This document shows, piece after piece, positions 45,056-53,401 of a stretch of 64,000 bases of DNA. The stretch lies in assembly GCA_031459615.1 (NCBI GenBank), contig JAVKIE010000005.1, positions 124,001-188,000 of the forward strand, in the 5' to 3' direction. This DNA comes from Calidihabitans tengchongensis (lineage in GTDB: Bacteria > Sysuimicrobiota > Sysuimicrobiia > Sysuimicrobiales > Kaftiobacteriaceae). The translations under genes were made by a program, and so were the position numbers. The notes under the pieces were generated by a model, which saw only the letters and a program-made list of their open reading frames with translations, ran no database searches and was not told the origin of the DNA. Positions within the stretch are counted from its first letter, which is position 1. The number at the start of each line of letters is the position of its first letter.

Positions 45056-46969
45056 TCAGATGTCCAGGTTGCGCACCTCCCGGGCGTACCGCACGATGAA
45101 CTCGCGCCGGGGCTCCACGTCTTCTCCCATGAGCTTGCTGAAGATCTCGTCGGCGGCGGCCGCGTCCTCCACCTCCACCCGCAGGAGGGTCCGGGTCGCC
45201 GGGTTCATGGTGGTCTCCCACAGCTGCTCGGGGTTCATCTCCCCCAGCCCCTTGTAGCGCTGCACCTCGGGGCGCAGGCCGCGGCGCTCGAACTCCTTGA
45301 CCACCACCTGCCGCTCCTCGTCCGAGTAGGCGTAGCGCCGCTCCTTCCCGGCCCGGATCAGGTACAGGGGAGGCTGGGCGATGTAGACCTTGCCGTGCTC
45401 GATCAGCGGGCGCATGTACCGGTAAAAGAAGGTGAGCAGCAGGGTGCGGATGTGGTTGCCGTCCACGTCGGCGTCGCACATGATGATGACCCGGTCGTAG
45501 CGGCGCTCCTCGAACTTGAACTGGTCCCCGAACCCGGTCCCCAGGGCGGTGATGATGGCCCGGATCTCCTCGTGGGAGACCATCCGATCCTGCCGGGCCT
45601 TTTCCACATTGAGGATCTTGCCCTGGATGGGCAGGATGGCCTGGAACTGGCGGTCGCGCCCCTGCTTGGCGGAGCCGCCGGCGCTCTCGCCCTCCACGAT
45701 GAAGATCTCGCTGCGCTCGGGGTCGCGCTCCACGCAATCGGCCAGCTTGCCGGGCAGCGGCGAGACCTCCAGGGCGCTCTTGCGCCGCACCAGCTCCCGG
45801 GCCTGCTTGGCCGCCTCCCGGGCCCGCGCCGCCGTCAGGGCCTTGGAGACGATCCGCCGGGCGTCCGCGGGGTGGGTCTCCAGCCACTCGGCCAGCCAGT
45901 CCCCGAACACGGACTCCACCAGGCCCTTGATCTCGGTGTTGCCCAGCTTGGTCTTGGTCTGACCCTCAAACTGGGGCTCGGGCAGCTTGAGGCTGAGGAC
46001 CGCCGTCAGCCCCTCCCGCACGTCGTCGCCCGCCAGGGTGGGGTCGCCGTTGCGCAGGGCACCCGTCCGGCGGGCGTAGTCGTTGATCGCCCGGGTCAGG
46101 GCCGACCGGAACCCCGCCAGGTGGGTCCCCCCCTCGGTGGTGGGGATGGTGTTGACGTAGGTGAGCATGTGCTCCAGGTAGGTGTCGGTGTACTGCAGGG
46201 CGCACTCGATCTCCACCCCGTCCCGCTCCTTGAGCATGTGCAGGACCGGCGTGAGGGCCTCCCGGGAGCGGTTCAGGGTGGCCACCAGCTCGGCGATCCC
46301 GCCCGCGTGGCGGAAGACCTTCTCCTGCCCGGTGCGCTCGTCCCGCAGGGTGATCTGCAGGCCCTTGGTCAGATAGGCGATGTCGTCCAGCCGCCGGGCG
46401 ATGGTGGCCGCGTCGAACTCGGTCGCCGTCATCACCGTGGGGTCGGGCTTGAAGGTCACCCGGGTTCCGGTCCGCCGGGTGCTGCCGACCGCCTGCAGGG
46501 GGGTGGTCTTGCGCCCGCGGGCAAAGCGCTGCTTCCAGGCCTTGCCGTCGCGCCACACCTCCACCTCCAGCCACTCGGAGAGGGCGTTCACCACCGAGAC
46601 TCCCACCCCGTGCAGGCCGCCGCTGATCCGGTACCCGCCGCCCCCGAACTTGCCACCCGCGTGCAGGGTTGTGAGCACGACCTCCACCGCGGGGCGGCCG
46701 ATCTTTGGGATGGGGTCCACGGGGATGCCAGCGCCGTTGTCGATCACCGACGCGCTGCCGTCGGCGTGCAGGATCACCGCGATCTCGGTGCACCGGCCCG
46801 CCAGGGCCTCGTCGACGGCGTTGTCCACGACCTCATACAGCAGGTGGTGCAGGCCGTCGGGGCCCGTGCTGCCGATGTACATGGCCGGGCGCTTGCGGAC
46901 GCCCTCCAGCCCCTCCAGGACCTGGATCTGCTCGGCGGTATAGGGCGTGGACGATGGGTTGGTCGGCAT
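45056..46969 (-). CDS. gyrB: DNA gyrase subunit B
   Basis: A 637-aa ATPase subunit. The GHKL ATP site has 'YEVVDNAVDEALAGRCTEIA', 'DNGAGIPVDPIPK' and 'GGLHGVGVSVVNALSEWLEV'. The TOPRIM domain has 'EIFIVEGESAGGSAKQGRDR' and 'IIMCDADVDGNHIRTLLLTF'. ATG 46969 (MPTNPSSTPYTAEQIQVLEG) is preferred over a longer in-frame start. Confidence 0.98.
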   Translation of the reverse strand: MPTNPSSTPYTAEQIQVLEGLEGVRKRPAMYIGSTGPDGLHHLLYEVVDNAVDEALAGRCTEIAVILHADGSASVIDNGAGIPVDPIPKIGRPAVEVVLTTLHAGGKFGGGGYRISGGLHGVGVSVVNALSEWLEVEVWRDGKAWKQRFARGRKTTPLQAVGSTRRTGTRVTFKPDPTVMTATEFDAATIARRLDDIAYLTKGLQITLRDERTGQEKVFRHAGGIAELVATLNRSREALTPVLHMLKERDGVEIECALQYTDTYLEHMLTYVNTIPTTEGGTHLAGFRSALTRAINDYARRTGALRNGDPTLAGDDVREGLTAVLSLKLPEPQFEGQTKTKLGNTEIKGLVESVFGDWLAEWLETHPADARRIVSKALTAARAREAAKQARELVRRKSALEVSPLPGKLADCVERDPERSEIFIVEGESAGGSAKQGRDRQFQAILPIQGKILNVEKARQDRMVSHEEIRAIITALGTGFGDQFKFEERRYDRVIIMCDADVDGNHIRTLLLTFFYRYMRPLIEHGKVYIAQPPLYLIRAGKERRYAYSDEERQVVVKEFERRGLRPEVQRYKGLGEMNPEQLWETTMNPATRTLLRVEVEDAAAADEIFSKLMGEDVEPRREFIVRYAREVRNLDI

Positions 46970-47020
46970 GGTCGTCTCCGTCCGGGAGAGAGGCCCCGGG
47001 CCGGGGCCCGTCAACAAAGC

Positions 47021-47052
47021 GGGAGGGGCCTCCGACCTCCGGTGCCCCTCCC
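47021..47052 (-). terminator. hairpin in the gyrB leader
   Basis: GGGAGGGGC (47021-47029) and GCCCCTCCC (47044-47052) form a 9-bp stem; on the minus strand it is followed by GCTTTGTTGAC. It lies inside the predicted gyrB transcript about 50 nt before the ATG. It could attenuate gyrBA or terminate reading from remB. Confidence 0.45.
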
Positions 47053-47081
47053 TGGCCCGATGCTCTCTACGAGCACGTTTT

Positions 47082-47111
47082 ATCCTATCACGGCCGCAAA
47101 ACCCCCGTCAA
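47082..47111 (-). promoter_or_regulatory. candidate gyrBA promoter
   Basis: TTGACG (47111-47106) and TAGGAT (47087-47082) are spaced by 18 bp on the minus strand. The -35 overlaps the last codons of the remB-like gene. It predicts a leader of about 105 nt. Confidence 0.45.
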
Positions 47112-47374
47112 CGCAGGCCCGGCGCGGCCGTCCCTCGCCCCAGGGTTTCCAGGCGCCGCCTGACCGCCTCCACGGACAGGGAGCAGGCCACGGCCCGCGT
47201 CCCGGTCACCACCACCGACCTGCACGGGCCGGCTGCCCCTCCCCCGGCACCCTCCAGACGGTCCAGCAGGGGCCCGTTGAGCGGCGACGACCGCAGGGTG
47301 CGGATATCCAGGACGGCCACCACATCGTCCGCCCGCACCACCGCATCCTGCCCCAACGACACGTATGCCTTCAC
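47108..47374 (-). CDS. remB: RemB-like (DUF370/YaaB) protein
   Basis: An 88-aa protein similar to B. subtilis RemB (YaaB), found in the same place between recF and gyrB. It starts 'VKAYVSLGQDAVVRADDVVA' and has the family strand 'CRSVVVTGTRAVACSLSVEA'. RemA/RemB are DNA-binding regulators of matrix genes in Bacillus; the role here is unknown. GTG 47374 overlaps the DUF721 stop (GTGA) and has GGGGGAGA upstream. Confidence 0.8.
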   Translation of the reverse strand: MKAYVSLGQDAVVRADDVVAVLDIRTLRSSPLNGPLLDRLEGAGGGAAGPCRSVVVTGTRAVACSLSVEAVRRRLETLGRGTAAPGLR

Positions 47375-47700
47375 TCTCTCCCCCGCCCTCCGGCGCCCTC
47401 CCTCCGGCCGATCCGCACCCGCATCTCCTCCAGGACGGGACCTCCCAGGTGGCGGTTGAGCCCGGCCAGCAGCCCGGACCGGCGGGCCGTCAGCTCCTGC
47501 ACCCACCCGGCTTCGTCCACCTCCACCAGGAGCGTGCGTCCGCGGATGCCCACCGGGCGGCTGTGGGCCGCCGCTTCGCCGCCCACCACCTCCGCCCACG
47601 CCTGCTGGACCAGGGCCTCCCAGGCGGCGCGCTCCACACCCAGGGCGGATGCCGCATTGAGCAGGATCGTCCTAAGGGAGGTGAGCTGGCTGCGCCTCAA
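47371..47700 (-). CDS. DUF721 (DciA-like) protein
   Basis: About 109 aa, of the DUF721 family. Core: 'RPVGIRGRTLLVEVDEAGWV' followed by 'QELTARRSGLLAGLNRHLGG'. DciA is the ancestral bacterial loader or partner of the DnaB helicase, and DUF721 proteins sit beside recF in many phyla. TTG 47700 is chosen because GGAGGG lies 8 nt upstream; GTG 47736 is an alternative. It overlaps the recF end by 29 nt. Confidence 0.8.
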   Translation of the reverse strand: MRRSQLTSLRTILLNAASALGVERAAWEALVQQAWAEVVGGEAAAHSRPVGIRGRTLLVEVDEAGWVQELTARRSGLLAGLNRHLGGPVLEEMRVRIGRREGAGGRGRE

Positions 47701-49020
47701 CGGTGCCGCCCTCCACAACGTACACCGCCGCCCCACCGATCCCGCCGGCCGCCTGCGGCGTGGTCGCCGTCAGCAGGACCTGCGCCCCCTCCACCGCCGC
47801 CAGCAGCCGCTCCCGACGCGGCTCGTCCAGGACCTGCAGCACGTCGTCCAGCAGCAGCACCGGGTCTTCGCCTGTCTCCTCCCGCAGGATCCGGTGCTCG
47901 GCCAGCCGCAGGGCCACCACCGCCGCCCACTGCTGCCCCCGCGAGCCAAAGGAGCCCAGCGGCCGCCCGCCCACCTCCAGGGACACTTCGTCCCGGTGGG
48001 GACCCACCAGGGTCTGTCCCCGGGCCCGCTCGGCCGCCCGCCGCGCCGCCATGGCGCGCCGGGCGGCCGCCACCATCTCCGCCTCGCCACTCCCCGCCAG
48101 ATCCGGACGGTAGGAGACCTGCAGCGCGGCCTGTTCGCCCGTCAGGTCGCCATAGGCGCGCGCGGCCGCGCGCGCCAGCCGGGACGCCAGTTCCCGGCGC
48201 CGGGAGGTCACGGCTGCCCCCAGGGTGGCCACCTGCTCGTCCCAGGGTTCCAGGGCCACCGGCGCGGCGCCCGTCCGGAGCAGGCGGTTGCGCTGGACCA
48301 CCGCCCGCACGTACCGCTGGCTCAGGTCGAAGTACGCGGGGCTCACCTGAACCAGCACGCGGTCGATCAGGCGCCGCCGCAGGACGGGCGGGCCGATGAC
48401 GACCTGGATGTCGTCGGGGGACACCAGGACGCAGGGCATCCGCCCCAGCAGGTCGGACCGGCGCCCCGGCACACCGTTGACGCGGATCTCCTTCCACAAC
48501 CGTCCCGCCGCCGGCGACGCCGCATCCCGGCGCAACAGGACGTCGACCTCGACGGGCCGCCCGCCCTGCACGCCGCTCACCTGCACCCGCGCCCAGCTCT
48601 CTCCTGCGGCAATCACCTCCGCATCCTGGCGGGCGCGGTGGGACCGCCCCGTGGCGGCCATCCCCACCGCCTCCAGCAGCGACGTCTTGCCCTGGGCGCT
48701 GCGGCCCACGAACACATTGGCCCCGAAGGACAGCGCCACATCGGTCCGNNNNNNNNNNNNNNNNNNNNNNNNNNNNNNNNNNNNNNNNNNNNNNNNNNNN
48801 NNNNNNNNNNNNNNNNNNNNNNNNNNNNNNNNNNNNNNNNNNNNNCTGCATCCTGGCGGGCGCGGTGGGACCGCCCCGTGGCGGCCATCCCCACCGCCTC
48901 CAGCAGCGACGTCTTGCCCTGGGCGCTGCGGCCCACGAACACATTGGCCCCGAAGGACAGCGCCACATCGGTCCGGCGGTGGTTGCGGAAGTTAACCGCC
49001 CGCAGCCGCGCGAGCCTCAC
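47672..49020 (-). CDS. recF: DNA replication/repair protein RecF, interrupted by an assembly gap and a false duplication
   Basis: RecF is an SMC-like ATPase that loads RecA at gaps. The N-terminus 'RAVNFRNHRRTDVALSFGAN' and Walker A 'GRSAQGKTSLLEAVGM' are at the right end (49020 downward). 'SRGQQWAAVVALRLAEHRIL' (signature) and Walker B 'VLLLDDVLQVLDEPRRERLL' are at the left. Between them are 97 N flanked by an exact 128-bp direct repeat (48621-48748 = 48848-48975). If 48749-48975 is removed the frame is continuous and gives 373 aa, the normal RecF length. The gene is therefore probably intact in the organism. Confidence 0.9.
48621..48748. repeat. 128-bp direct repeat at gap edge, copy 1
   Basis: Identical to 48848-48975 base for base as far as I can read (offset 227). 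Both copies encode the Walker A region of RecF. This pattern is expected when two overlapping contigs are scaffolded with N instead of being merged. Confidence 0.95.
48749..48845. other. assembly gap (97 N) inside recF
   Basis: Undetermined bases between the two copies of the 128-bp repeat. The gap probably represents no real sequence. Confidence 1.
48848..48975. repeat. 128-bp direct repeat at gap edge, copy 2
   Basis: Second copy of 48621-48748. The only difference at its left border is CT against CC in the two bases before the repeat. Confidence 0.95.
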
Positions 49021-49246
49021 CCGCCTCCTCCCGACGAACTTCCAGGACGTGGGGGCCCACCTCGACCACGTCGCCCGGTCGTATCTGTCTCGCCCGGCGC
49101 CGTTCTATGACCCCGTTCACCTTCACCAGGCCGCGGCGGATCATCTCCTTGGCCTGCCCTCCGGTGGCGGCCACCCGCGCCCACTTCAACAGCGCCCCCA
49201 GGGTGATGGTGTCCGTGTGAATGATCACCGCCCGTCGCACGGCCAT
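48992..49246 (-). CDS. yaaA: YaaA-type S4-domain RNA-binding protein
   Basis: An 84-aa protein with one S4 domain: 'LGALLKWARVAATGGQAKEM' then 'IRRGLVKVNGVIERRRARQI' and 'RPGDVVEVG'. It sits between dnaN and recF exactly as yaaA does in Bacillota, which supports identity. ATG 49246 lies 15 bp after the dnaN stop, and the gene overlaps the recF start by 29 nt. Confidence 0.9.
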   Translation of the reverse strand: MAVRRAVIIHTDTITLGALLKWARVAATGGQAKEMIRRGLVKVNGVIERRRARQIRPGDVVEVGPHVLEVRREEAGEARAAAGG

Positions 49247-49260
49247 CCGGGAGCGGCGGG

Positions 49261-50376
49261 CTACCCGTACACGCGCACCGGGGCCAGGACGTACACGTAG
49301 TCGCCGTGGTGGGTCGGCCGGATCACCCCCGGGCTGAGGGAACCGGTGAGCTCCACGGAAACCTCGTCGGCCTCGATGGCGTTCAGGCAATCCAGCAGGT
49401 AGCGGGCATTGAAGGCGGCCTCGACCACCTCGCCCTCCGCCTCCACCTCCACCTCCTCCCGGGCACGGCCGACCTCGGGCGTATTGGAGGTGATGGTGAG
49501 CGTACGGCCCCGGGCCGCCAGACGCACCACGTTGGCCGAGTCCCGGGCCGTGATGGCTGCCCGGCGCACCGCCCGCAGCAGGCGCTCGGTGCGCGCGCGG
49601 ATCCGCTGCTTGACGGCCTGGGCCTCCGGGATCACTTTCTCGTAGTTGGGGAACTGCCCGCTGATGATCCGCGAGAAGACCCGCAGGCCGGGGACAGAGA
49701 AGATCACCTGCGTATCCGCCAGCGCGATCTGCACCTCCGCTTCGACCCCGGCCAGCGCCCTGGACAGTTCCTGCAGCGCCTTGCCCGGGACGATGACCCC
49801 CACCTTCTGCCGGGCCGGGCGCTCCAATACCGTCCTGCGCAACGCCAGGCGCCCGCCATCGGTGGCCACACACCGCCCTTCCTCGCCGTCAAAGACCATG
49901 TACACCCCCGTCAGAAACGGACGGGTTTCATCCGTGGAGACCGCAAAGATCGTCTGGGAGATCATGGTGCGCAGGATCCCCGCGTCAACGGAAGCGACGG
50001 GGTCTCCGTCCACTCGGGGAAGGGTGGGGAAATCGGCCGGCGGCAGCCCGAGGATTTCAAATTCGCTGGCCTCGCAGGTGATCCGGCACTGAGGCGTCCC
50101 TTCCTCCGCCCGGATCTCCACAGTTGACGCCGGCAACTGCCCCACGATCTCCGCCAGCAACCGCGCCGGCGCCGTTGCCTGACCGCCGTGTCTGACCTCT
50201 GCGCCCATCTCCGCCTGGATCGCCAGTTCCAGATCCGTGGCGGTCATCCGCAGCCGTTCGTGGCCCGTTTCCAGCAGAACATATCCCAGAATGGGCATTG
50301 TCGTCCGGGCAGACACCGCACGGCTGACCAGGCCGACGGTTTTTGCCAGCGCTGTCTGCGCACAGGCTACCCACAT
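49261..50376 (-). CDS. dnaN: DNA polymerase III beta sliding clamp
   Basis: A 371-aa three-domain processivity clamp. Typical stretches are 'KTVGLVSRAVSARTTMPILG' near the N-terminus, 'YVLLETGHERLRMTATDLEL' and the C-terminal 'THHGDYVYVLAPVRVYG', which forms part of the peptide-binding pocket. ATG 50376 has a strong TAGGAGGACTCCTC just upstream, within the AT-rich dnaA-dnaN spacer. Confidence 0.97.
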   Translation of the reverse strand: MWVACAQTALAKTVGLVSRAVSARTTMPILGYVLLETGHERLRMTATDLELAIQAEMGAEVRHGGQATAPARLLAEIVGQLPASTVEIRAEEGTPQCRITCEASEFEILGLPPADFPTLPRVDGDPVASVDAGILRTMISQTIFAVSTDETRPFLTGVYMVFDGEEGRCVATDGGRLALRRTVLERPARQKVGVIVPGKALQELSRALAGVEAEVQIALADTQVIFSVPGLRVFSRIISGQFPNYEKVIPEAQAVKQRIRARTERLLRAVRRAAITARDSANVVRLAARGRTLTITSNTPEVGRAREEVEVEAEGEVVEAAFNARYLLDCLNAIEADEVSVELTGSLSPGVIRPTHHGDYVYVLAPVRVYG

Positions 50377-50547
50377 GAGGAGTCCTCCTAGTTATAATTA
50401 TTATTTAACTTCATCGTCATCGTCGTAAGGGTGTGGATTGTGTGGATAGTGCCTCAACCGCGTTCACGATACCAGCAGCGGAGGTCGGGGACAACCTGTG
50501 CGAAAAGGGGCGGCGGATATCCACATGGGAGGGATGGGAAGACACGG
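50377..50547. other. dnaA-dnaN intergenic region: candidate oriC part (AT-rich stretch plus DnaA boxes)
   Basis: The AT-rich run at 50389-50411 (TAGTTATAATTATTATTTAA and onward) stands out in this GC-rich DNA and could be the unwinding element. Adjacent DnaA-box-like 9-mers TGTGGATTG (50432-50440) and TGTGGATAG (50441-50449) are tandem. ATATCCACA (50517-50525) is a one-mismatch box in the other orientation. A further one-mismatch site, TTATCCGCA (50556-50564), is in the dnaA 3' end. Confidence 0.65.
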
Positions 50548-51885
50548 TCAGCCGGTTATCCGCAGGGTGTCGATGAGTTTGCGCAGCGTGGCGGCAAAAT
50601 AAGGGTCGCGGGAAAGGACGGCTTTGACCCGCTCGCAGGCGTGCATCACCGTGGTATGGTCGCGGCCGCCGAACTCCTCGCCGATGCGCGGCAAGGATGC
50701 GTCGGTGAGTTCGCGGGCCAGATACATGGCCACCTGCCGGGGGAAGGCAATGCCCTTGGTCCGCCGTTTGGCCCGCATCTCTTCGACCCGCAGGCCGAAG
50801 TGTTCGGCGACGACCTTCTGGATCAGCGGGATGGTGACGACGCGGGGAGCGGTGGCCGGGAGCAGCTCTTTGAGGATCTCGGCGGCCAGGTCCACGGTCA
50901 TGGGGGCGCGGGTCAGGGTGGCGTAGGCGACCACGCGTACGAGCGCGCCTTCCAGCTCGCGGATGTTGGACTGGATGCGCTGGGCGATGTATTCGGCGAC
51001 CTCGTCGGGAACGTTCATGCCGTCCAGCTCGGCTTTCTTGCGCAGAATGGCGATGCGGGTCTCCAGGTCGGGAGGCTGGATGTCGGCGATCAGACCCCAC
51101 TCAAAGCGCGAGCGCAGCCGGTCTTCGAGGGTGGGGATTTCCTTGGGTGGCCGGTCGCTGGTGATGATGATCTGGCGGCTGGCCTCGTGGAGCGTGTTGA
51201 ACGTGTGGAAGAACTCTTCCTGGGTGCGTTCCTTGCCGGCGAGGAACTGGATGTCGTCGATGAGGAGCACGTCGACGTTGCGGTACTTGGTCCGGAATTC
51301 CAGGGTGCGGTCGTCGCGGATGGCGTTGATCAGCTCGTTGGTGAACTTCTCGCTGCTGATGTAAGCCACCCGGGTCAGGTGGTGCCTGTGGATGACGTGG
51401 TGGCCGATGGCCTGCAGCAGGTGCGTCTTGCCCAGGCCCACGCCCCCGTAGATGAACAGGGGGTTGTATGCCCGGGCGGGGGCCTCGGCGACGGCCATGG
51501 CCGCGGCGTGGGCGAAGCGGTTCCCCGAGCCGATCACGAAAGTGTCGAAGGTGTACTTGGGCGACAGGGGAAGGCCCTCCGGCATCCGCGGCGCGGAGGC
51601 CGGTGGAGCCGCCGGGGGAGGGGTCGTCTCGGCCACCGTGAGGTGGACGGACACCGGTCGGGCCAGGACCTCCTGCAGGGCGGTGTGGATGAGGCCTGAG
51701 AAGCGGGATTCCACCCACTCCTTGGCCAGGCGGGTAGGGACGGAGAACACGAAGGTGTCGTCGGTCAGGGCCACGGGGACCATGGCCTTGACGAACGACT
51801 CGTAACTGGGCTTGCTCAGCCGGCCCTCGATGCGCCGGAGGGCGGCCTGCCACACGCCCGCTGCGGATGAGGTGTCGACGGCCAT
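50548..51885 (-). CDS. dnaA: chromosomal replication initiator DnaA
   Basis: A 445-aa AAA+ initiator. Domain I starts 'VWQAALRRIEGRLSKPSYES'. A short Pro/Ala linker (about residues 88-105) precedes domain III with Walker A 'FIYGGVGLGKTHLLQAIGHH' and Walker B 'DVLLIDDIQFLAGKERTQEE'. Domain IV ends with the DNA-binding signature 'FGGRDHTTVMHACERVKAVL'. DnaA-box-like sequences flank the gene on both sides, which is compatible with a bipartite origin. Confidence 0.98.
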   Translation of the reverse strand: MAVDTSSAAGVWQAALRRIEGRLSKPSYESFVKAMVPVALTDDTFVFSVPTRLAKEWVESRFSGLIHTALQEVLARPVSVHLTVAETTPPPAAPPASAPRMPEGLPLSPKYTFDTFVIGSGNRFAHAAAMAVAEAPARAYNPLFIYGGVGLGKTHLLQAIGHHVIHRHHLTRVAYISSEKFTNELINAIRDDRTLEFRTKYRNVDVLLIDDIQFLAGKERTQEEFFHTFNTLHEASRQIIITSDRPPKEIPTLEDRLRSRFEWGLIADIQPPDLETRIAILRKKAELDGMNVPDEVAEYIAQRIQSNIRELEGALVRVVAYATLTRAPMTVDLAAEILKELLPATAPRVVTIPLIQKVVAEHFGLRVEEMRAKRRTKGIAFPRQVAMYLARELTDASLPRIGEEFGGRDHTTVMHACERVKAVLSRDPYFAATLRKLIDTLRITG

Positions 51886-51923
51886 CGCATACCTCCCCCG
51901 AAGTGTCGGCGCCGCAGGGCGTC

Positions 51924-52703
51924 TCAGGCGGAGAAGACGGCGCCCAGCGCGGCGATGCCTTCCTCGGTCAGCGTGCGGCGCCCGGCGGACTTGTTGTCCA
52001 CCAGGCGGCGACGTTCCAGCATCCGGAGCTCCCGGTAGGCCGTGCTCTGGCTGACGCCGAGCTCCTTGGCGACTGCCGACGGACCGGCGGACCCCAGCTC
52101 GGCGATCAGGAGCAGGACCTTCTTCTGCCGGGGGCTGAGGTCAGGGCCGCGGGCGGGCGCGTCAGGCTCCCGCGCCGGCACCCGGGCACCTTCGGGGTGC
52201 GCCGTCAGGGTGACCACCGTCCCCGCGCCCAGGTTGTCGTCGATGGTGAGGGTTCCGCCCAGCAGGGCCATCTGCTCCCGGGCCAGCGGCAGGCCGGCTC
52301 CCACGCCGCGGATCAGGCGGCGGAGGTCGGCGGTGGCGGTGGTGAATCCGGGCTGTAATGCTCGCTCCTTGTCGGCGATCCCGGGGCCCCGGTCGGAGAC
52401 CCGGATCGTGTTGCCGGAGTCCAGGATGCTGATCACGGCGTCCTGGAAACGCGCGTGCGCCAGATTCTCGACGACCTCCCGCACGGCCACCAGCGGGATC
52501 CGACCGCCCAGGTCCCGGGCCAGGGTGTAGGCGCGGGACGCCGCCTCGCTGACCAGTTCCTCGACATCTTGCGCGCGCACCACCAGCACCCGGGGTGCCG
52601 CCAGCGGAGAGTCGTACACGGCCACGCGAATCTCCGGCAGGCCGCTGTCGCGCGGACCGGCGGTGTCCACCGTCGCTTGCGCCGCCTCCGGCACGGGGGT
52701 CAT
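51924..52703 (-). CDS. GHKL ATPase fused to C-terminal winged helix (origin-adjacent regulator, unknown function)
   Basis: A 259-aa protein with an unusual architecture. Residues about 65-170 form a histidine-kinase-type ATP-binding domain: N-box 'VREVVENLAHARFQDAVISI', G1 'RVSDRGPGIADKE' and G2 'GVGAGLPLAREQMALLGGTL'. No HisKA/phosphoacceptor domain or membrane segment is present. Residues about 190-255 form a winged HTH: 'LSPRQKKVLLLIAELGSAGP' then 'SAVAKELGVSQSTAYRELRM'. It lies 38 bp upstream of dnaA on the same strand and is divergent from rpmH, so it may be co-transcribed with dnaA. An ATP-dependent or anti-sigma-like transcription regulator of the origin region is plausible; this is inference. 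Confidence 0.8.
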   Translation of the reverse strand: MTPVPEAAQATVDTAGPRDSGLPEIRVAVYDSPLAAPRVLVVRAQDVEELVSEAASRAYTLARDLGGRIPLVAVREVVENLAHARFQDAVISILDSGNTIRVSDRGPGIADKERALQPGFTTATADLRRLIRGVGAGLPLAREQMALLGGTLTIDDNLGAGTVVTLTAHPEGARVPAREPDAPARGPDLSPRQKKVLLLIAELGSAGPSAVAKELGVSQSTAYRELRMLERRRLVDNKSAGRRTLTEEGIAALGAVFSA

Positions 52704-53256
52704 CCCGCCGGGGCGTCCGGGGGCGCGGCGGCCGGAGGCCGCAGGCCACGCGATGTCTGTGATGGAGACGAACTCCGGTGTTGGCCGAAGGAAGGAGAAG
52801 TCCTACCGCCGCCTCCGCCGGGCATGGAGATTTCACGAGAGCCGGTGACCATGCGCCCGATGACCACGCTTGTGGACTTGACGTCCGGGAAGCATCGCGG
52901 ATTTCTCGCCCCGGCCTCATCTGTCCTGCCGAACATGGGTGTGGCCCGCCCCTCCAGACGGCACGTCTGACGCGGCCGCCAAGCGATGTCCACAGGGAGT
53001 GCCGATGCTGTGGATATCCGGGAAGGGTGCGCGCGGAGCGGGTGACAAACCGGGCGGGAGCCGCCCGGGAGGGGAGGCAGGCGGGGCCCGCCTCTGGGAA
53101 AATTGTGGACAACACCCCCCGTTGTCCCCAGGTTACGCACAGCACGGTCATGGGCCCGCCGTTGTTGGGGGGATGGAGAACGTGCTATAGTGGCCACCGC
53201 CCCCGACCGCGCGGACGCGCTGGGGGTGAAACGGTGGCCGTCTACGGAGGTGCGGG
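52704..53256. other. rpmH-dnaA side intergenic region: candidate second oriC part
   Basis: A 553-bp divergent intergenic region without a gene. DnaA-box-like sites with one mismatch to TTATNCACA or its complement are TGTGGATAT (53009-53017), TGTGGACAA (53104-53112) and TTACGCACA (53133-53141). Weaker ones are ATGTCCACA (52986-52994) and TGTGGACTT (52871-52879). Together with the dnaA-dnaN spacer this resembles the bipartite origin of Bacillus, with boxes on both sides of dnaA. Confidence 0.55.
53162..53191 (+). promoter_or_regulatory. candidate rpmH promoter (extended -10)
   Basis: TGCTATAGT (53183-53191) is an extended -10 element; TTGTTG (53162-53167) lies 18 bp upstream of TATAGT. A leader of about 58 nt precedes the rpmH GTG. 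The same TGC-TATA arrangement is used at the T-box promoter. Confidence 0.55.
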
Positions 53257-53394
53257 GTGAAGCGGACCTACCAGCCACGGGTGCGCAAGAGGAAAAGGAC
53301 ACACGGATTCCGGGCGCGCATGCGGACACCCGGGGGCCGCAACGTCCTGCGCCGGCGGCGCGCCAAGGGCCGGTGGACGCTCGTTCCGCGCTAG
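53257..53394 (+). CDS. rpmH: 50S ribosomal protein L34
   Basis: A 45-aa basic protein. 'MKRTYQPRVRKRKRTHGFRA' is the universal L34 N-terminus and 'GGRNVLRRRRAKGRWTL' the C-terminal half. It starts with GTG 53257 behind GGAGGTGCGGG and heads the classic rpmH-rnpA-yidD-yidC-khpB cluster. Confidence 0.98.
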   Translation: MKRTYQPRVRKRKRTHGFRARMRTPGGRNVLRRRRAKGRWTLVPR

Positions 53395-53401
53395 GGCCTG
53401 C

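Noticed and set aside
44972..49300. A 1442-codon plus-strand open frame over gyrA/gyrB/recF
   Set aside because: It is antisense to well-supported genes, spans the N gap, and has Gly/Gln/His/Val-rich shadow composition without family resemblance. Long antisense frames are expected at this GC content.
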